Source: Gammaproteobacteria bacterium 53_120_T64
Lineage (GTDB): Bacteria > Pseudomonadota > Gammaproteobacteria > Pseudomonadales > Porticoccaceae
Length of the DNA: 64,000 bases
Direction: 5' to 3'
Assembly (NCBI GenBank): GCA_002162815.1
Contig: MAAT01000008.1
Location: 1 to 64,000 of the forward strand
Shown here: in pieces, positions 1-8,100 of the stretch
Numbering within the stretch: position 1 is the stretch's first letter
Layout of the letters: the number at the start of each line of letters is the position of its first letter
Made by a program: the position numbers and the translations under genes
Notes under the pieces: model-generated
Database searches by the model: none
What the model saw: only the letters and a program-made list of their open reading frames with translations
What the model was told of the DNA's origin: nothing

Positions 1-874
1 AGGCGATGCCCCAGGGGCCCACCCAACCGGCCTCAACCAGCACTCGCGCTGCATTACTGCCGTCCATCGCCACTTCAGCGACGCCACCATCGACAAAGTG
101 GGAAAGGTAGAGCTTGCCCTCGGCATCGATGGCCAGGTTATCGATGCCCGGACGCACCTTCGCGACCACGCTTTGCTCACCCGTATCGATATCAATTTTC
201 ACCACCTCGCCATTGCCCGCCTGGGGCACGAGTAGCTCACCAGAGGGCGAAAACTTAGCCGCTGTGGGATGAAACAGCCCCGTAGTGACTTGCTCCAACT
301 CACCGCTCTCGGGGTCGGCACGCCAGATTTCACCCTTCGGCACCAGGGGATAGTAGAGCTTGCCATCGGGGCCACCCGCCAGGGCATTGGGACTGTCGAG
401 GTCTTTGGCGATTAAGCGCGGCGGCCTGTCATCGTTGGGGTAAAGTTCAAACAAGCGGCCTTTGGGTCGGTGTTCATCAATAAACAGGCGATCATTAAAT
501 ACGGTGACACCGTTGGCGGAGGGCAGCTCAGCGGAGACCACCGTGACTTCACCATCGGGCTTGCGCATGGTCACTTGGGCACTCATCACCTCGGTCGAAT
601 ACATATTGCCCTGTGAATCGAAGGCGACATCATCCGGCCCGGTAATAAGCCCACCATTCTCGGCAATCACTTCCAGCTCACCCGTCGTGGTATCGATGGC
701 CGTCACCTGACTACCCATAGCCTGGGCGACATACAGCCGGCCATCGCTGCCAAACTGCATGCCGTTGGCACCAAATAAGGCGCTGGCTGGGGTCATGCGA
801 CTGCACTGCCAGCCCTCTATCAAACGGGGTTCTACGGCTTGTTCGCCGTGTAATACCGCGAAACGATTATTCAT
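1..874 (-). CDS. SMP-30/gluconolactonase-like beta-propeller protein, 3' end outside window
   Basis: Reading the minus strand from the ATG at 874 gives an open frame of at least 291 codons that leaves the window at its left edge. The translation has repeated beta-propeller blades (for example FGSDGRLYVAQ, FDSQGNMYSTE, GGPDGKLYYPL and IDAEGKLYLSHF), the pattern of SMP-30/gluconolactonase/LRE-like enzymes. These hydrolyse sugar or other lactones using a divalent metal. No signal peptide is visible, so a cytoplasmic enzyme is expected. The canonical N-terminal EGP metal motif is not obvious, so the substrate cannot be named. It lies downstream of the amidohydrolase on the same strand but is separated from it by a terminator, so it is probably transcribed independently. 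Confidence 0.75.
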   Translation of the reverse strand, partial: MNNRFAVLHGEQAVEPRLIEGWQCSRMTPASALFGANGMQFGSDGRLYVAQAMGSQVTAIDTTTGELEVIAENGGLITGPDDVAFDSQGNMYSTEVMSAQVTMRKPDGEVTVVSAELPSANGVTVFNDRLFIDEHRPKGRLFELYPNDDRPPRLIAKDLDSPNALAGGPDGKLYYPLVPKGEIWRADPESGELEQVTTGLFHPTAAKFSPSGELLVPQAGNGEVVKIDIDTGEQSVVAKVRPGIDNLAIDAEGKLYLSHFVDGGVAEVAMDGSNAARVLVEAGWVGPWGIA

Positions 875-938
875 TATTATTGACACTTACTGCACCTCGC
901 ATAAATCATCAATCATGCCGCGCGGCCAAGCAGAAGGC

Positions 939-975
939 AAAAAAAACCCCGTAGCAGAAAGCTGCCACAGGGTTT
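939..975 (-). terminator. Rho-independent terminator after the amidohydrolase gene
   Basis: On the minus strand a stem AAACCC...GGGTTT with an inner GCAG/CTGC pairing is followed by a run of eight T. It lies about 30 bases beyond the stop codon of the amidohydrolase gene. Confidence 0.8.
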
Positions 976-1002
976 ATTCAAACTATAAAGGTTTAACTTA
1001 CA

Positions 1003-2127
1003 TTACACATTCACATTCAAGTTAAAGAGCTTCTTAACGTTGTCGTGTACACAGGCATTCTGCTGCTCGAGGGTCAGGTGCCCCATCTGCTCGTCGAGAA
1101 TTTGCTGTGAAATGGGCCAGCAAGCATCGGTGTGCGGGTAGTCATTGGCCCACATCAGGCAACCGCTGTCGATAACATCTGGATTGCGATAAGCCGTTTC
1201 GTCGTCCTGGAAAGTAAAGGAAATATTCTGGTCGATGTACTCACTCGGTGGACGCGTCAACTGACACTCCGTCGTTGGCCCGAGACGAGCAATAGCGTGA
1301 TCGGCTCGATACTTGTAGTGGGGGATCCAACCGGCATCACCCTCGGCAACAACCATTTTCAGCTTCGGGTGACGCTCAAAAATACCGCTAAATAGGAAGA
1401 CACCCAGTACGTCCTGGACACCACGAATAATGTTCATAAAGCCGTTCGCTGCATGGCCACGCTTAGGTGCCAGTATTTCTTTAACACCACAGTCATCAGA
1501 CGTGAGGATGTGGAAGCACATAGGCATATCAAGATCGACAGCGCATTCCCACAGGGCGTCGTAATCGGCGTGATCGTAATCGGCATAACCGGGGCGACCA
1601 GGCATCATCATGCCAACATGGCCCTGGGCTTTGGCTCGCTTGACATCGGCAATCGCGGAATCCACTGACATCACCGCAGATTGCGCCAAACCAAAGAGGC
1701 GATTCGGCTGAGTGCCGCAGAAGGTCTCCAACCAACGGTTATAGGCCTGCATGCAGGCATTCTTATACTCGAGGTCGGGGTGGCTACAGATGATCATACC
1801 CACAGAGGCATAGATGACTTCTGCACAAACGCCATCTTGATCCTGCACTTCAGCGCGAAAATCGGGGTTCCAGGCAGCATTCGGCAGTTCGTCAAATTTA
1901 GCATCACGGTACTTGGGTAGTTCTGCGGCGGGAACGCCGGCAGCACCTAACAAAGCCAAGGGGATAACGTCATCGAGACCGGGAATGTTGAAAATAGAAC
2001 CACCGGTTGGGCCGTCAATTACCGTTGGCGCACGATCGCGGAATTTGGGGTCAATAAAGTCAATATATGTGTTGGGCGGCTCAACAATATGAGAGTCCGC
2101 TGAAATACCAGGTTTACGAGTAGCCAT
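1003..2127 (-). CDS. Amidohydrolase family 2 metal-dependent hydrolase (TIM barrel)
   Basis: The 374-residue protein matches the amidohydrolase-2 family of TIM-barrel hydrolases and decarboxylases. The metal-binding D-x-H motif is at Asp11/His13 (ADSHIVEP). A second His-containing strand (CFHILTSDD) lies near residue 205. The family block FERHPKLKMVVAEGDAGW follows in the C-terminal third, and the late Asp motif (ANDYPH) is near residue 328. The frame stays open upstream to 2307, but I place the start at 2127 because a purine-rich GGATGGAAG site precedes that ATG and the extra 60 residues look non-coding. Relatives act on aromatic or polyketide-like carboxylates and lactones; the substrate here is unknown. 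A single-gene unit with its own terminator is likely. Confidence 0.8.
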   Translation of the reverse strand: MATRKPGISADSHIVEPPNTYIDFIDPKFRDRAPTVIDGPTGGSIFNIPGLDDVIPLALLGAAGVPAAELPKYRDAKFDELPNAAWNPDFRAEVQDQDGVCAEVIYASVGMIICSHPDLEYKNACMQAYNRWLETFCGTQPNRLFGLAQSAVMSVDSAIADVKRAKAQGHVGMMMPGRPGYADYDHADYDALWECAVDLDMPMCFHILTSDDCGVKEILAPKRGHAANGFMNIIRGVQDVLGVFLFSGIFERHPKLKMVVAEGDAGWIPHYKYRADHAIARLGPTTECQLTRPPSEYIDQNISFTFQDDETAYRNPDVIDSGCLMWANDYPHTDACWPISQQILDEQMGHLTLEQQNACVHDNVKKLFNLNVNV

Positions 2128-2517
2128 GTAACTTCCATCCTTTTTTAAGTTAATCATTCTTGTTTGCCGGCCCGAGTAAGTGAGCAAGGCGCACACCCTG
2201 TAAAGGTATTGACATTCTTTCAAGCGGACAGGTGCAGTGTCAAACAGTCTCGGCTCTTTATTAGGTCTAATAAGGCCTTTTTGTGACCAGAATTTTTGTG
2301 GCCTCAATCTTTCTAGTAGTGCCTATGGCCTTGTAAACTAGGCTGGGACAGGCCTCAGGGAACTGTAGATTCTACGACCGCAACGCCTTGCCCAAGGTGA
2401 TCAGTAGAACGCCAGTAAAGCCCTCACTGACACCCCTTGTCGGCCATGGTATTAAATTGGGCGCGGGAGGATTACACTAGCGCCTCTATCAATTTTTCAT
2501 CGAACAGACAAGCACCT

Positions 2518-3615
2518 ATGCAAGAAAATGAGAAGCAGGTTCTGATTGCCAACCTACTGCACAGTATTCGCAATCGCCCCACTCCCGTTGCGACGGGCAG
2601 CTTGGCGGTATCCCTCGATGAGAGTGCCCTGGCCCAGGAGTTCTATGAGCTCATTAACGAGGCCACCGGGGATAACCACAAGTCGGAACAAAAGCAAGTC
2701 ACGATCCTGCTCGCCGATTTACGCGGCTTCAGCGCCATGTCGGAAAAACACACTGCGGAAGAACTGATCGATCTGTTGAATCGCTATTTTCACAAGATGA
2801 GTGAGATCATTCTCCACTACGGTGGCACCATCGATAAGTTCATGGGCGATTCGGTGATGGCCCTGTTTGGCGCGCCCAGCAGTAGTGAGGACGACCTGGA
2901 AAGAGCTCTCGCCTGTGCCGTTGAAATGCAGTTGGCGATGAACGATGTCAACAACACTAACAATGCCCTCGGCCTGCCCAATATTTACATGGGCATCGGC
3001 CTCAATACCGGCACCGTAGTGGCCGGTAATCTCGGCTCCAAACTGCACAGTGAATACACCGTGATCGGCAACGAAGTCAATCTGACCTCGCGCATTGAAG
3101 CCCACAGCTTGCGCGGGCAAATCATGCTCAGTGAGAGCACCTATGACCTGGCGGCCGACTATGTCACCACCGGCACCGTCAACGATGTTCTCGTTAAAGG
3201 CCGCTCCAAGAGCGTGCGTCTCTACGAGCTGCTATCGACCGCTCGCCCCAAACAGCTCGAGGTTCCACAGCGAGAAATTCGAAAAAGCCCGCGCATCGCC
3301 GTCAACATGCCCCTCAATTTTCAAACGGTGGCCGGTAAGACCGTGCAAGCCGAGGAGTATGAAGGGCATATTAACAACATTAGCTACAACGGTATGATGG
3401 CCGTATTGCCGATGCCCATTCAGCCCAGCGCCGAAATTAAAATCCACTTTGCGCTGTCGATGATGTCCAACCAAACCAGCGAAGTGTATGCCAAAGTGCT
3501 CCACGTACAGGAGCTCGACAAGCAATTTTACTGCCAACTAGAATTTACCTTTATCGATGATGACGCCCAGCGTGAACTGCGCGAATTTATCAACCGTATT
3601 ATCGAGAGCAATTAA
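2518..3615 (+). CDS. Class III adenylate/guanylate cyclase fused to a C-terminal PilZ domain
   Basis: This is a 365-residue protein from the ATG at 2518. In-frame starts at 2437 (TTG) and 2446 (ATG) are possible but have no clear ribosome site. Residues about 60-245 form a class III cyclase catalytic domain. The first metal Asp is in LLADLRGF (about 66), the second in DKFMGDSVMALFG (about 106-118), and the transition-state Asn and Arg are in VIGNEVNLTSRIE (about 182-194). The Lys in DKFMGD fits a purine-binding residue of adenylate cyclases. Residues about 255-365 look like a PilZ c-di-GMP receptor, with the arginine patch R-K-S-P-R and the N-x-S-x-x-G motif (NISYNG). The protein has no membrane segment. 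The inference is a c-di-GMP-responsive cAMP synthase. Confidence 0.85.
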   Translation: MQENEKQVLIANLLHSIRNRPTPVATGSLAVSLDESALAQEFYELINEATGDNHKSEQKQVTILLADLRGFSAMSEKHTAEELIDLLNRYFHKMSEIILHYGGTIDKFMGDSVMALFGAPSSSEDDLERALACAVEMQLAMNDVNNTNNALGLPNIYMGIGLNTGTVVAGNLGSKLHSEYTVIGNEVNLTSRIEAHSLRGQIMLSESTYDLAADYVTTGTVNDVLVKGRSKSVRLYELLSTARPKQLEVPQREIRKSPRIAVNMPLNFQTVAGKTVQAEEYEGHINNISYNGMMAVLPMPIQPSAEIKIHFALSMMSNQTSEVYAKVLHVQELDKQFYCQLEFTFIDDDAQRELREFINRIIESN

Positions 3616-3693
3616 ACGCCAGCGCCACTGTGCTCGCGCCTGCAGCGGCTAAACTACTTACTGAGCCCGACACTATCTGCAAGGTAACTAACG

Positions 3694-4278
3694 GTGCAAG
3701 TAACTTCTACCAACGGTGTACTGCCCCCCGCCATTAACCGAACTCAGCCGGCTAAGCACACTGTCGAGCCCCTAACGGCCGCCAACGACGAGCAAAAAAA
3801 AACACTATCCCAGCCCACAAGTGACGAGCTATTAAAGCCCGTCGCCAGTTCCCGCAAAGCCGCTGTTATCCAACAGCTCAGCAGCGCTGATTTAAAACTG
3901 GTACGCCAGCTGCAACATAGGGATCGAGAGGTCAGGGCCCACGAACAAGCCCATGCCAATGCAGGAGGCGCCTATACGGGGGCGCCCAACTACCAATTCA
4001 CTCGCGGGCCAGACGGCCAGCAATATGCTAGCTCAGGGCATGTCAGTGTCGACAGCAGTGCAATAGTCGGCGACCCCAGGGCAACATTGCAAAAGGCTCA
4101 GCAGCTTAAACGCGCCGCGCTAGCGCCGGCTCAGCCTTCACAGCAAGACCGTAGAGTTGCCGCAAAGGCCGGACAGCTGGCTATCGAGGCCAGAACAGAG
4201 CTCACGGCTCTATTGCTCAAGGCGCAGAAAATCGGCGCTAACCCAGCCCCTGGTAGCACCATCGATACCTTTGCATAG
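3694..4278 (+). CDS. SprA-related family protein, putative metalloprotease-like domain
   Basis: A 194-residue protein starts at a GTG preceded by AAGGTAAC. The N-terminal 60 residues are low-complexity and probably disordered. The centre carries the family block REVRAHEQAHANAGG (His83-Glu-Gln-Ala-His87, an H-E-x-x-H-like zinc motif), followed by GPDGQQYASSGHVSVD. This is the signature of the SprA-related family (putative metalloprotease catalytic domain). The C-terminal part is a helical Gln/Ala-rich tail. I see no signal peptide or membrane segment. Activity is not established for the family, so the protease label rests only on the motif. It lies about 80 bases after the cyclase-PilZ gene on the same strand and could be co-transcribed with it. 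Confidence 0.65.
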   Translation: MQVTSTNGVLPPAINRTQPAKHTVEPLTAANDEQKKTLSQPTSDELLKPVASSRKAAVIQQLSSADLKLVRQLQHRDREVRAHEQAHANAGGAYTGAPNYQFTRGPDGQQYASSGHVSVDSSAIVGDPRATLQKAQQLKRAALAPAQPSQQDRRVAAKAGQLAIEARTELTALLLKAQKIGANPAPGSTIDTFA

Positions 4279-4348
4279 CAAAGACATTCAAGAGACAGTA
4301 AATAGACGACGAACGGAAGACCGAACCGGCATAAGAGGTCAGGGCGTA

Positions 4349-5557
4349 TCAGCCACTAAACTCGATATATTGACGCGCCATAGGAACCACTTCCAGATAG
4401 AGATCCATCAAGCGCTTTGGGGCCACAGGTACAGCCGTTAAATTAGCGATACGACCCTCGCAATAATCAACCACCGTAGTCAGCACTTCACCCAACTCAC
4501 CGGAGCCATCCAGTAAAGCGTATTTGACGGCGTCTCCCAGAGGTAGCTCCGCAAGGGCGTCGGCCAGTGGCATACCCAACAGCGCATCGAGCCGAGAGAA
4601 AAGGCCGACCATAAAATAAGTGCCCCTTTCCGACCTTGGGTAAAGCTCCAGCGCTAGGGCTTCACACATCAGCGCCCGCACCAGAGCCGACTCGAGAATA
4701 TCGCCATTATCTTGACGAAAACTACCCGCCATGACCACTTGCACCAGGCGAGTCAGGGTGTTGAGACCGAGGATAGTCAGCGCCTCATCAATCGAGGTGA
4801 TTTCTCGCTTAAAACTGTACATCGCCGAATTCACGTAGCGCAATAGCTTATAACTGAGCGAGACATCACGAGAAATAGTGTCAAATAAACTGTCTACATC
4901 GACATTCTTATTACTCAATTTAGCCGCTAGCTCAACCAGGGCTATGTGATTCGCACTCATTTTCTTACCGCTAACCACTTTTGGTCGAGAAAAATAATAG
5001 CCTTGGAAAAGCTCAAACCCCATGGCTAGGCACTGCTCAACTTCACGCTTTGTCTCAACTTTTTCCGCCAATAACCTGGCATCATATTGCTGCAGTTCAG
5101 CAATTCTATGGCCCAGAGTTTCAAGCCCTATATCGGCGACATCGATTTTAATAATATCGACTATCTTCAGGAAGGGTTCATGCTCGGGTGCAAAAACATA
5201 GTCATCCAGAGCCAGCGTGTAGCCACGTTTTTTTAAGACCAGAAGCGCGGCGATGACCTCTTCGTCGGGCTCCACGTGCTCAAGAATTTCGACCACAATA
5301 CTGGAGTTAATCTCCGGTATTGGATAATGCCCCACCAAGAATTCGCGGGGCATGTTAATAAAAGCCGGTTTGCCACCGACGAGGTCGTCAAAGCCTATAT
5401 TGGTAAAGACATTATTCAACAGTGCTGCCGTCGCCATACTTTGGTCGTCAACGTCGACACTATTTTTACTATCGGAGCGATACAATAATTCATAAGCGGC
5501 GACATTGAAGTCCCGATCATAAATTGACTGGCGACCTACATAGATCAGATCCGACAT
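4349..5557 (-). CDS. EAL-HDOD domain signalling protein
   Basis: The 402-residue protein has an EAL-type c-di-GMP phosphodiesterase fold in residues about 1-195. The motif positions are altered: ELLYR stands for E-A-L-x-R, LALDDYVF for the DDFG region, IIKIDV is kept, LLAEKVET replaces AEGVET, and QGYYFSRP is typical. Residues about 200-390 are an HDOD domain (SYKLLRYVNSAMYS, then ITSIDEALTILGLNTLTRLV). EAL-HDOD proteins are usually regulatory, and many have lost phosphodiesterase activity. With the key Glu and Lys apparently retained but flanking positions changed, activity is uncertain. It faces the SprA-related gene convergently. Together with the PilZ-cyclase gene this makes a small c-di-GMP-related cluster. 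Confidence 0.85.
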   Translation of the reverse strand: MSDLIYVGRQSIYDRDFNVAAYELLYRSDSKNSVDVDDQSMATAALLNNVFTNIGFDDLVGGKPAFINMPREFLVGHYPIPEINSSIVVEILEHVEPDEEVIAALLVLKKRGYTLALDDYVFAPEHEPFLKIVDIIKIDVADIGLETLGHRIAELQQYDARLLAEKVETKREVEQCLAMGFELFQGYYFSRPKVVSGKKMSANHIALVELAAKLSNKNVDVDSLFDTISRDVSLSYKLLRYVNSAMYSFKREITSIDEALTILGLNTLTRLVQVVMAGSFRQDNGDILESALVRALMCEALALELYPRSERGTYFMVGLFSRLDALLGMPLADALAELPLGDAVKYALLDGSGELGEVLTTVVDYCEGRIANLTAVPVAPKRLMDLYLEVVPMARQYIEFSG

Positions 5558-5647
5558 TACACGTCCTTTATATGCAAAGTGGTTCTAACACTCTAGCAGC
5601 AAAAAACCGAATTCGCCGCGAAATCAAGAAACTCGCCGGCCTTGTGG

Positions 5648-5699
5648 ACGCTAAGTAAGTGCTCTCCATAAAAAACCTTATTGAGCCATTACTTAGCGT
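5648..5699. repeat. Inverted repeat, 11-bp perfect arms
   Basis: The arms ACGCTAAGTAA (5648-5658) and TTACTTAGCGT (5689-5699) are exact reverse complements separated by 30 bases that contain an A6 run. The element lies between the end of the CitE-like gene and the start of the EAL-HDOD gene. It may act as a terminator, mRNA-stability hairpin or protein site; the sequence does not decide. Confidence 0.7.
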
Positions 5700-5733
5700 A
5701 CCGTCGGTAAACGTCAAGCACCGCTAAACAGGC

Positions 5734-6609
5734 TTATCCATAAGCCTTGGAGCGAGCGATCATGCGCTGTGCCTGAGTATAGTGGGGCTTGTCGAGCATA
5801 ATACCGTCGAGGCCGACGACCCCCATATCGGGATTGGCTTCAAACACCTCGACCACCCGGCGCGACCACTCCAGCTGCTCGGCCGTAAACGAGAACGACT
5901 CATTGATGATATCGACCTGGTTCGGGTGTATCGCCATCATGCAGGTAAAACCCGCTCGGCGTGCACCCAGGCAAGCCTCCCGCAAACCGTCGTCATCTTT
6001 AAAATCGGTAAACACGGTGTTACAGGGCTCGATTTCTGCTGAAGCCGCCGCCGCTAGGCACAGGCTGCGTGCGGTGCGGAACAGATCATCCCAGTTACCG
6101 TCGGGTAGGCGGTGCGTTTCGGCACCGACATCGGCGGAGAGATCGAACTCGCCCCAGCTAACGTAGGCCAAACGCTCACTACAATCGGTCAAGCCACCCA
6201 TATTGAGGACGCCCTGGCCGGTTTCTGTGCCAATGACCAAGATTTTGATATGACCAGCGGGCACGCCATCGCGCGTTTCAAGCGCACTAATATAGTGGTC
6301 GAAACGAATCACATCCTCGCGGGTACGGTATTTAGGCAGCAAGATATAGTCCGGCGCACCACCGACAACGGCAGCGAGGTCACCCAGGGTCATATCGCCA
6401 CACAGGGGATTAACCCTGACCAGCAGCTTCTTAGTACGCGAACCCAGCGGGTTGGCATCGAGGTATTCCCGCGCTAAGCGGCGACCCTCACTCTTACGAC
6501 TTAGGGCGACGGAATCTTCCAAATCGAGAATCAAACCGTCGGCATTGGTGCCCGAGCCTTTAGCGATCTTCTTCTCGCTGTCGGCGGGTAAAAAAAGCAT
6601 GGATCTCAT
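5734..6609 (-). CDS. HpcH/HpaI aldolase/citrate lyase beta-subunit family (CitE-like) protein
   Basis: The 291-residue TIM-barrel protein is of the CitE/malyl-CoA lyase type. Family blocks in order are RSMLFLPADSEKKIAKG (N-terminus), GLILDLEDSV with the conserved Asp/Glu pair, LLVRVNP with the substrate Arg, TETGQGVLNM with the metal-binding Glu, YVSWGEFDLSADVGAE with the second metal acid, and MAIHPNQVDIIN. Such enzymes cleave or hydrolyse acyl-CoA beta-hydroxy acids such as malyl-, beta-methylmalyl- or citramalyl-CoA. The gene follows the MaoC-family gene by 16 bases and is surely co-transcribed with it. The pair suggests a hydratase followed by a lyase or thioesterase on a branched or dicarboxylic acyl-CoA. 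The exact substrate is not visible. Confidence 0.85.
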   Translation of the reverse strand: MRSMLFLPADSEKKIAKGSGTNADGLILDLEDSVALSRKSEGRRLAREYLDANPLGSRTKKLLVRVNPLCGDMTLGDLAAVVGGAPDYILLPKYRTREDVIRFDHYISALETRDGVPAGHIKILVIGTETGQGVLNMGGLTDCSERLAYVSWGEFDLSADVGAETHRLPDGNWDDLFRTARSLCLAAAASAEIEPCNTVFTDFKDDDGLREACLGARRAGFTCMMAIHPNQVDIINESFSFTAEQLEWSRRVVEVFEANPDMGVVGLDGIMLDKPHYTQAQRMIARSKAYG

Positions 6610-6625
6610 GACTATTCTCCGCTAT

Positions 6626-7081
6626 TTAGTCTTTGGGGCGCGTGGCCATCAAGGCGGTACGCTTAACGGTGGCGACCAACTCATCACGCTGATTAAAGCC
6701 CTCGTGGAGAAAGTTAACGATGCCCGAATCATTGCGCGACTTGCTGATGCGCTTGTCCAAAACGGTGGTGCGTGCGCGAATAGTGTCGCCGTGGAAGGTG
6801 GGTCGTGGGAAGGAAATGTCATTCATACCCAGGTTGCCCAGAGTCGTACCCAAGGTCAGCTCCGTTACCTGGACACCAACCACTAGTGCCAAGGTAAACA
6901 TACTATTCACGATGCGCTCGCCATAAATACTGTCCTTGGAGAACTCGGCATCGAGATGCAAGGGCTGGGTATTCATGGTCAAGCAGCTAAACAGGGTATT
7001 GTCGTACTCGCTCACGGTACGTCGCACCTGGTGATCAAAAACTGCGCCCTCTTCAAAATCTTCAAAATAATAACCAGCCAT
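6626..7081 (-). CDS. MaoC-family (R)-hydratase-like protein
   Basis: The 151-residue single hot-dog domain protein has the MaoC dehydratase pattern: YYFEDFEEGAVFDHQVRRTVSEYDN at the N-terminus, then MNTQPLHLDAEFSKDSIYGERIVNSMFTLALVVG, which holds the Asp and His expected in the hydratase active site. A conserved GTTLGNLGMNDISFPRPTFHGDTIRARTTVLDKR stretch follows. It would hydrate an enoyl-CoA or dehydrate a 3-hydroxyacyl-CoA in the cytoplasm. It is the first gene of a two-gene unit with the CitE-like gene. The 193-base region to the divergent nitroreductase gene must contain the promoters for both directions. Confidence 0.85.
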   Translation of the reverse strand: MAGYYFEDFEEGAVFDHQVRRTVSEYDNTLFSCLTMNTQPLHLDAEFSKDSIYGERIVNSMFTLALVVGVQVTELTLGTTLGNLGMNDISFPRPTFHGDTIRARTTVLDKRISKSRNDSGIVNFLHEGFNQRDELVATVKRTALMATRPKD

Positions 7082-7274
7082 CTCTCTTCCTTTTATACTT
7101 ACGGGTGAATGTTGAGCTGAAATTGTATCACCCAGAGCGCCGAGGATACGACTCGCCTCTGCCCCGCTGTCGATACGCCCTGCCCTACCGTAGAATGGGA
7201 TAGTAAACTAGCGACCCCAGCCAAGTATTCACACCAACTGGCCATAACCCATCGACAATAAATAGAGCCCAACC

Positions 7275-7964
7275 ATGACAAATGCCAAAAAAGCACCCGC
7301 CCTCAGTTTTGATGAAGTGATAGCACAACGTAAATCCGTACGCGGCTTTCTGCCCCAAGCCATTCCCGAAGCACTACTGCACAAGATTTTCGCCCTCGCC
7401 CAACAGGCGCCCTCAAACTGTAATATCCAGCCCTGGAATGTAGCCGTCGCCTCGGGTGAGTCCTGCAAAGTCCTGCGCGACAAATTGGTGAGTGCCGTTG
7501 AGCAGCAGGTAACGCCCAACCCCGACTACTCGCGCACCGAGCGTTTCGAGGGGGTCTTCCGCCAGCGCCAGGTCGACACCGCCGTGGAGCTCTACAACAA
7601 CATGAACATTGGCCGGGACGACAAAGAGGGCCGCCAATGGGCGATGATGCGCAACTTTGAACTCTTTGACGCGCCCCATATTGCCTTTATTTCGATGCCG
7701 AAAATCTTTAACGAATCGGTCGCCATCGATGTCGGCATGTACGCCCAAACACTGATGTTAGCGATGACCGCCCACGGCATTGGCTCCTGTGCCCAGGCCA
7801 GCGTCAGCCGCTACCCCGATATCATTCGCCAGCACTTCGGGCTCGACGACAGCCTTGCGGTGCTGATTGGCATCTCCTTCGGCTATGAAGACAGCGCCAT
7901 ACCCGCCAACCGCACGATCGTGCCCCGCGCCAATATTGCCGAAGACGTCTTATTTATGGGCTGA
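7275..7964 (+). CDS. Nitroreductase family flavoprotein
   Basis: The 229-residue protein has the FMN-dependent nitroreductase fold. The phosphate-binding N-terminal segment QRKSVRGFLPQAIPE is followed by the typical APSNCNIQPWNVAVASG block near residues 48-64. A glycine-rich late segment (LIGISFGYEDSAIPANR) closes the FMN site. Family members use NAD(P)H to reduce nitroaromatics, quinones or enones, usually as cytoplasmic dimers. Some relatives serve as dehydrogenases in catabolism of unusual ring compounds. It is transcribed divergently from the MaoC-CitE pair and converges on the response regulator at 8101. The physiological substrate is not indicated. Confidence 0.85.
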   Translation: MTNAKKAPALSFDEVIAQRKSVRGFLPQAIPEALLHKIFALAQQAPSNCNIQPWNVAVASGESCKVLRDKLVSAVEQQVTPNPDYSRTERFEGVFRQRQVDTAVELYNNMNIGRDDKEGRQWAMMRNFELFDAPHIAFISMPKIFNESVAIDVGMYAQTLMLAMTAHGIGSCAQASVSRYPDIIRQHFGLDDSLAVLIGISFGYEDSAIPANRTIVPRANIAEDVLFMG

Positions 7965-7984
7965 AGCCAAACACGGCAAGGGCC

Positions 7985-8029
7985 GGGCAGAATAGCTTGC
8001 GACACGCCCTTGTCGCTAGAATTCTGCCC
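7985..8029. repeat. Long stem-loop between convergent genes
   Basis: GGGCAGAAT pairs with ATTCTGCCC and inner GCGACA pairs with TGTCGC around a short CGCCCT loop. It lies between the nitroreductase and response-regulator stop codons. Neither side has a T tract, so it is not a textbook terminator, though its position fits a bidirectional transcription end. Confidence 0.6.
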
Positions 8030-8100
8030 GCTCAGACGATATCCCCCTAGCTTGCGCGAAGCATCGTAGAATACCAGCTCATGGTTTGAGCGGAGACGCC

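Noticed and set aside
2128-2307. N-terminal extension of the amidohydrolase
   Set aside because: The additional 60 codons have no similarity to the family, and a ribosome site precedes the internal ATG at 2127.
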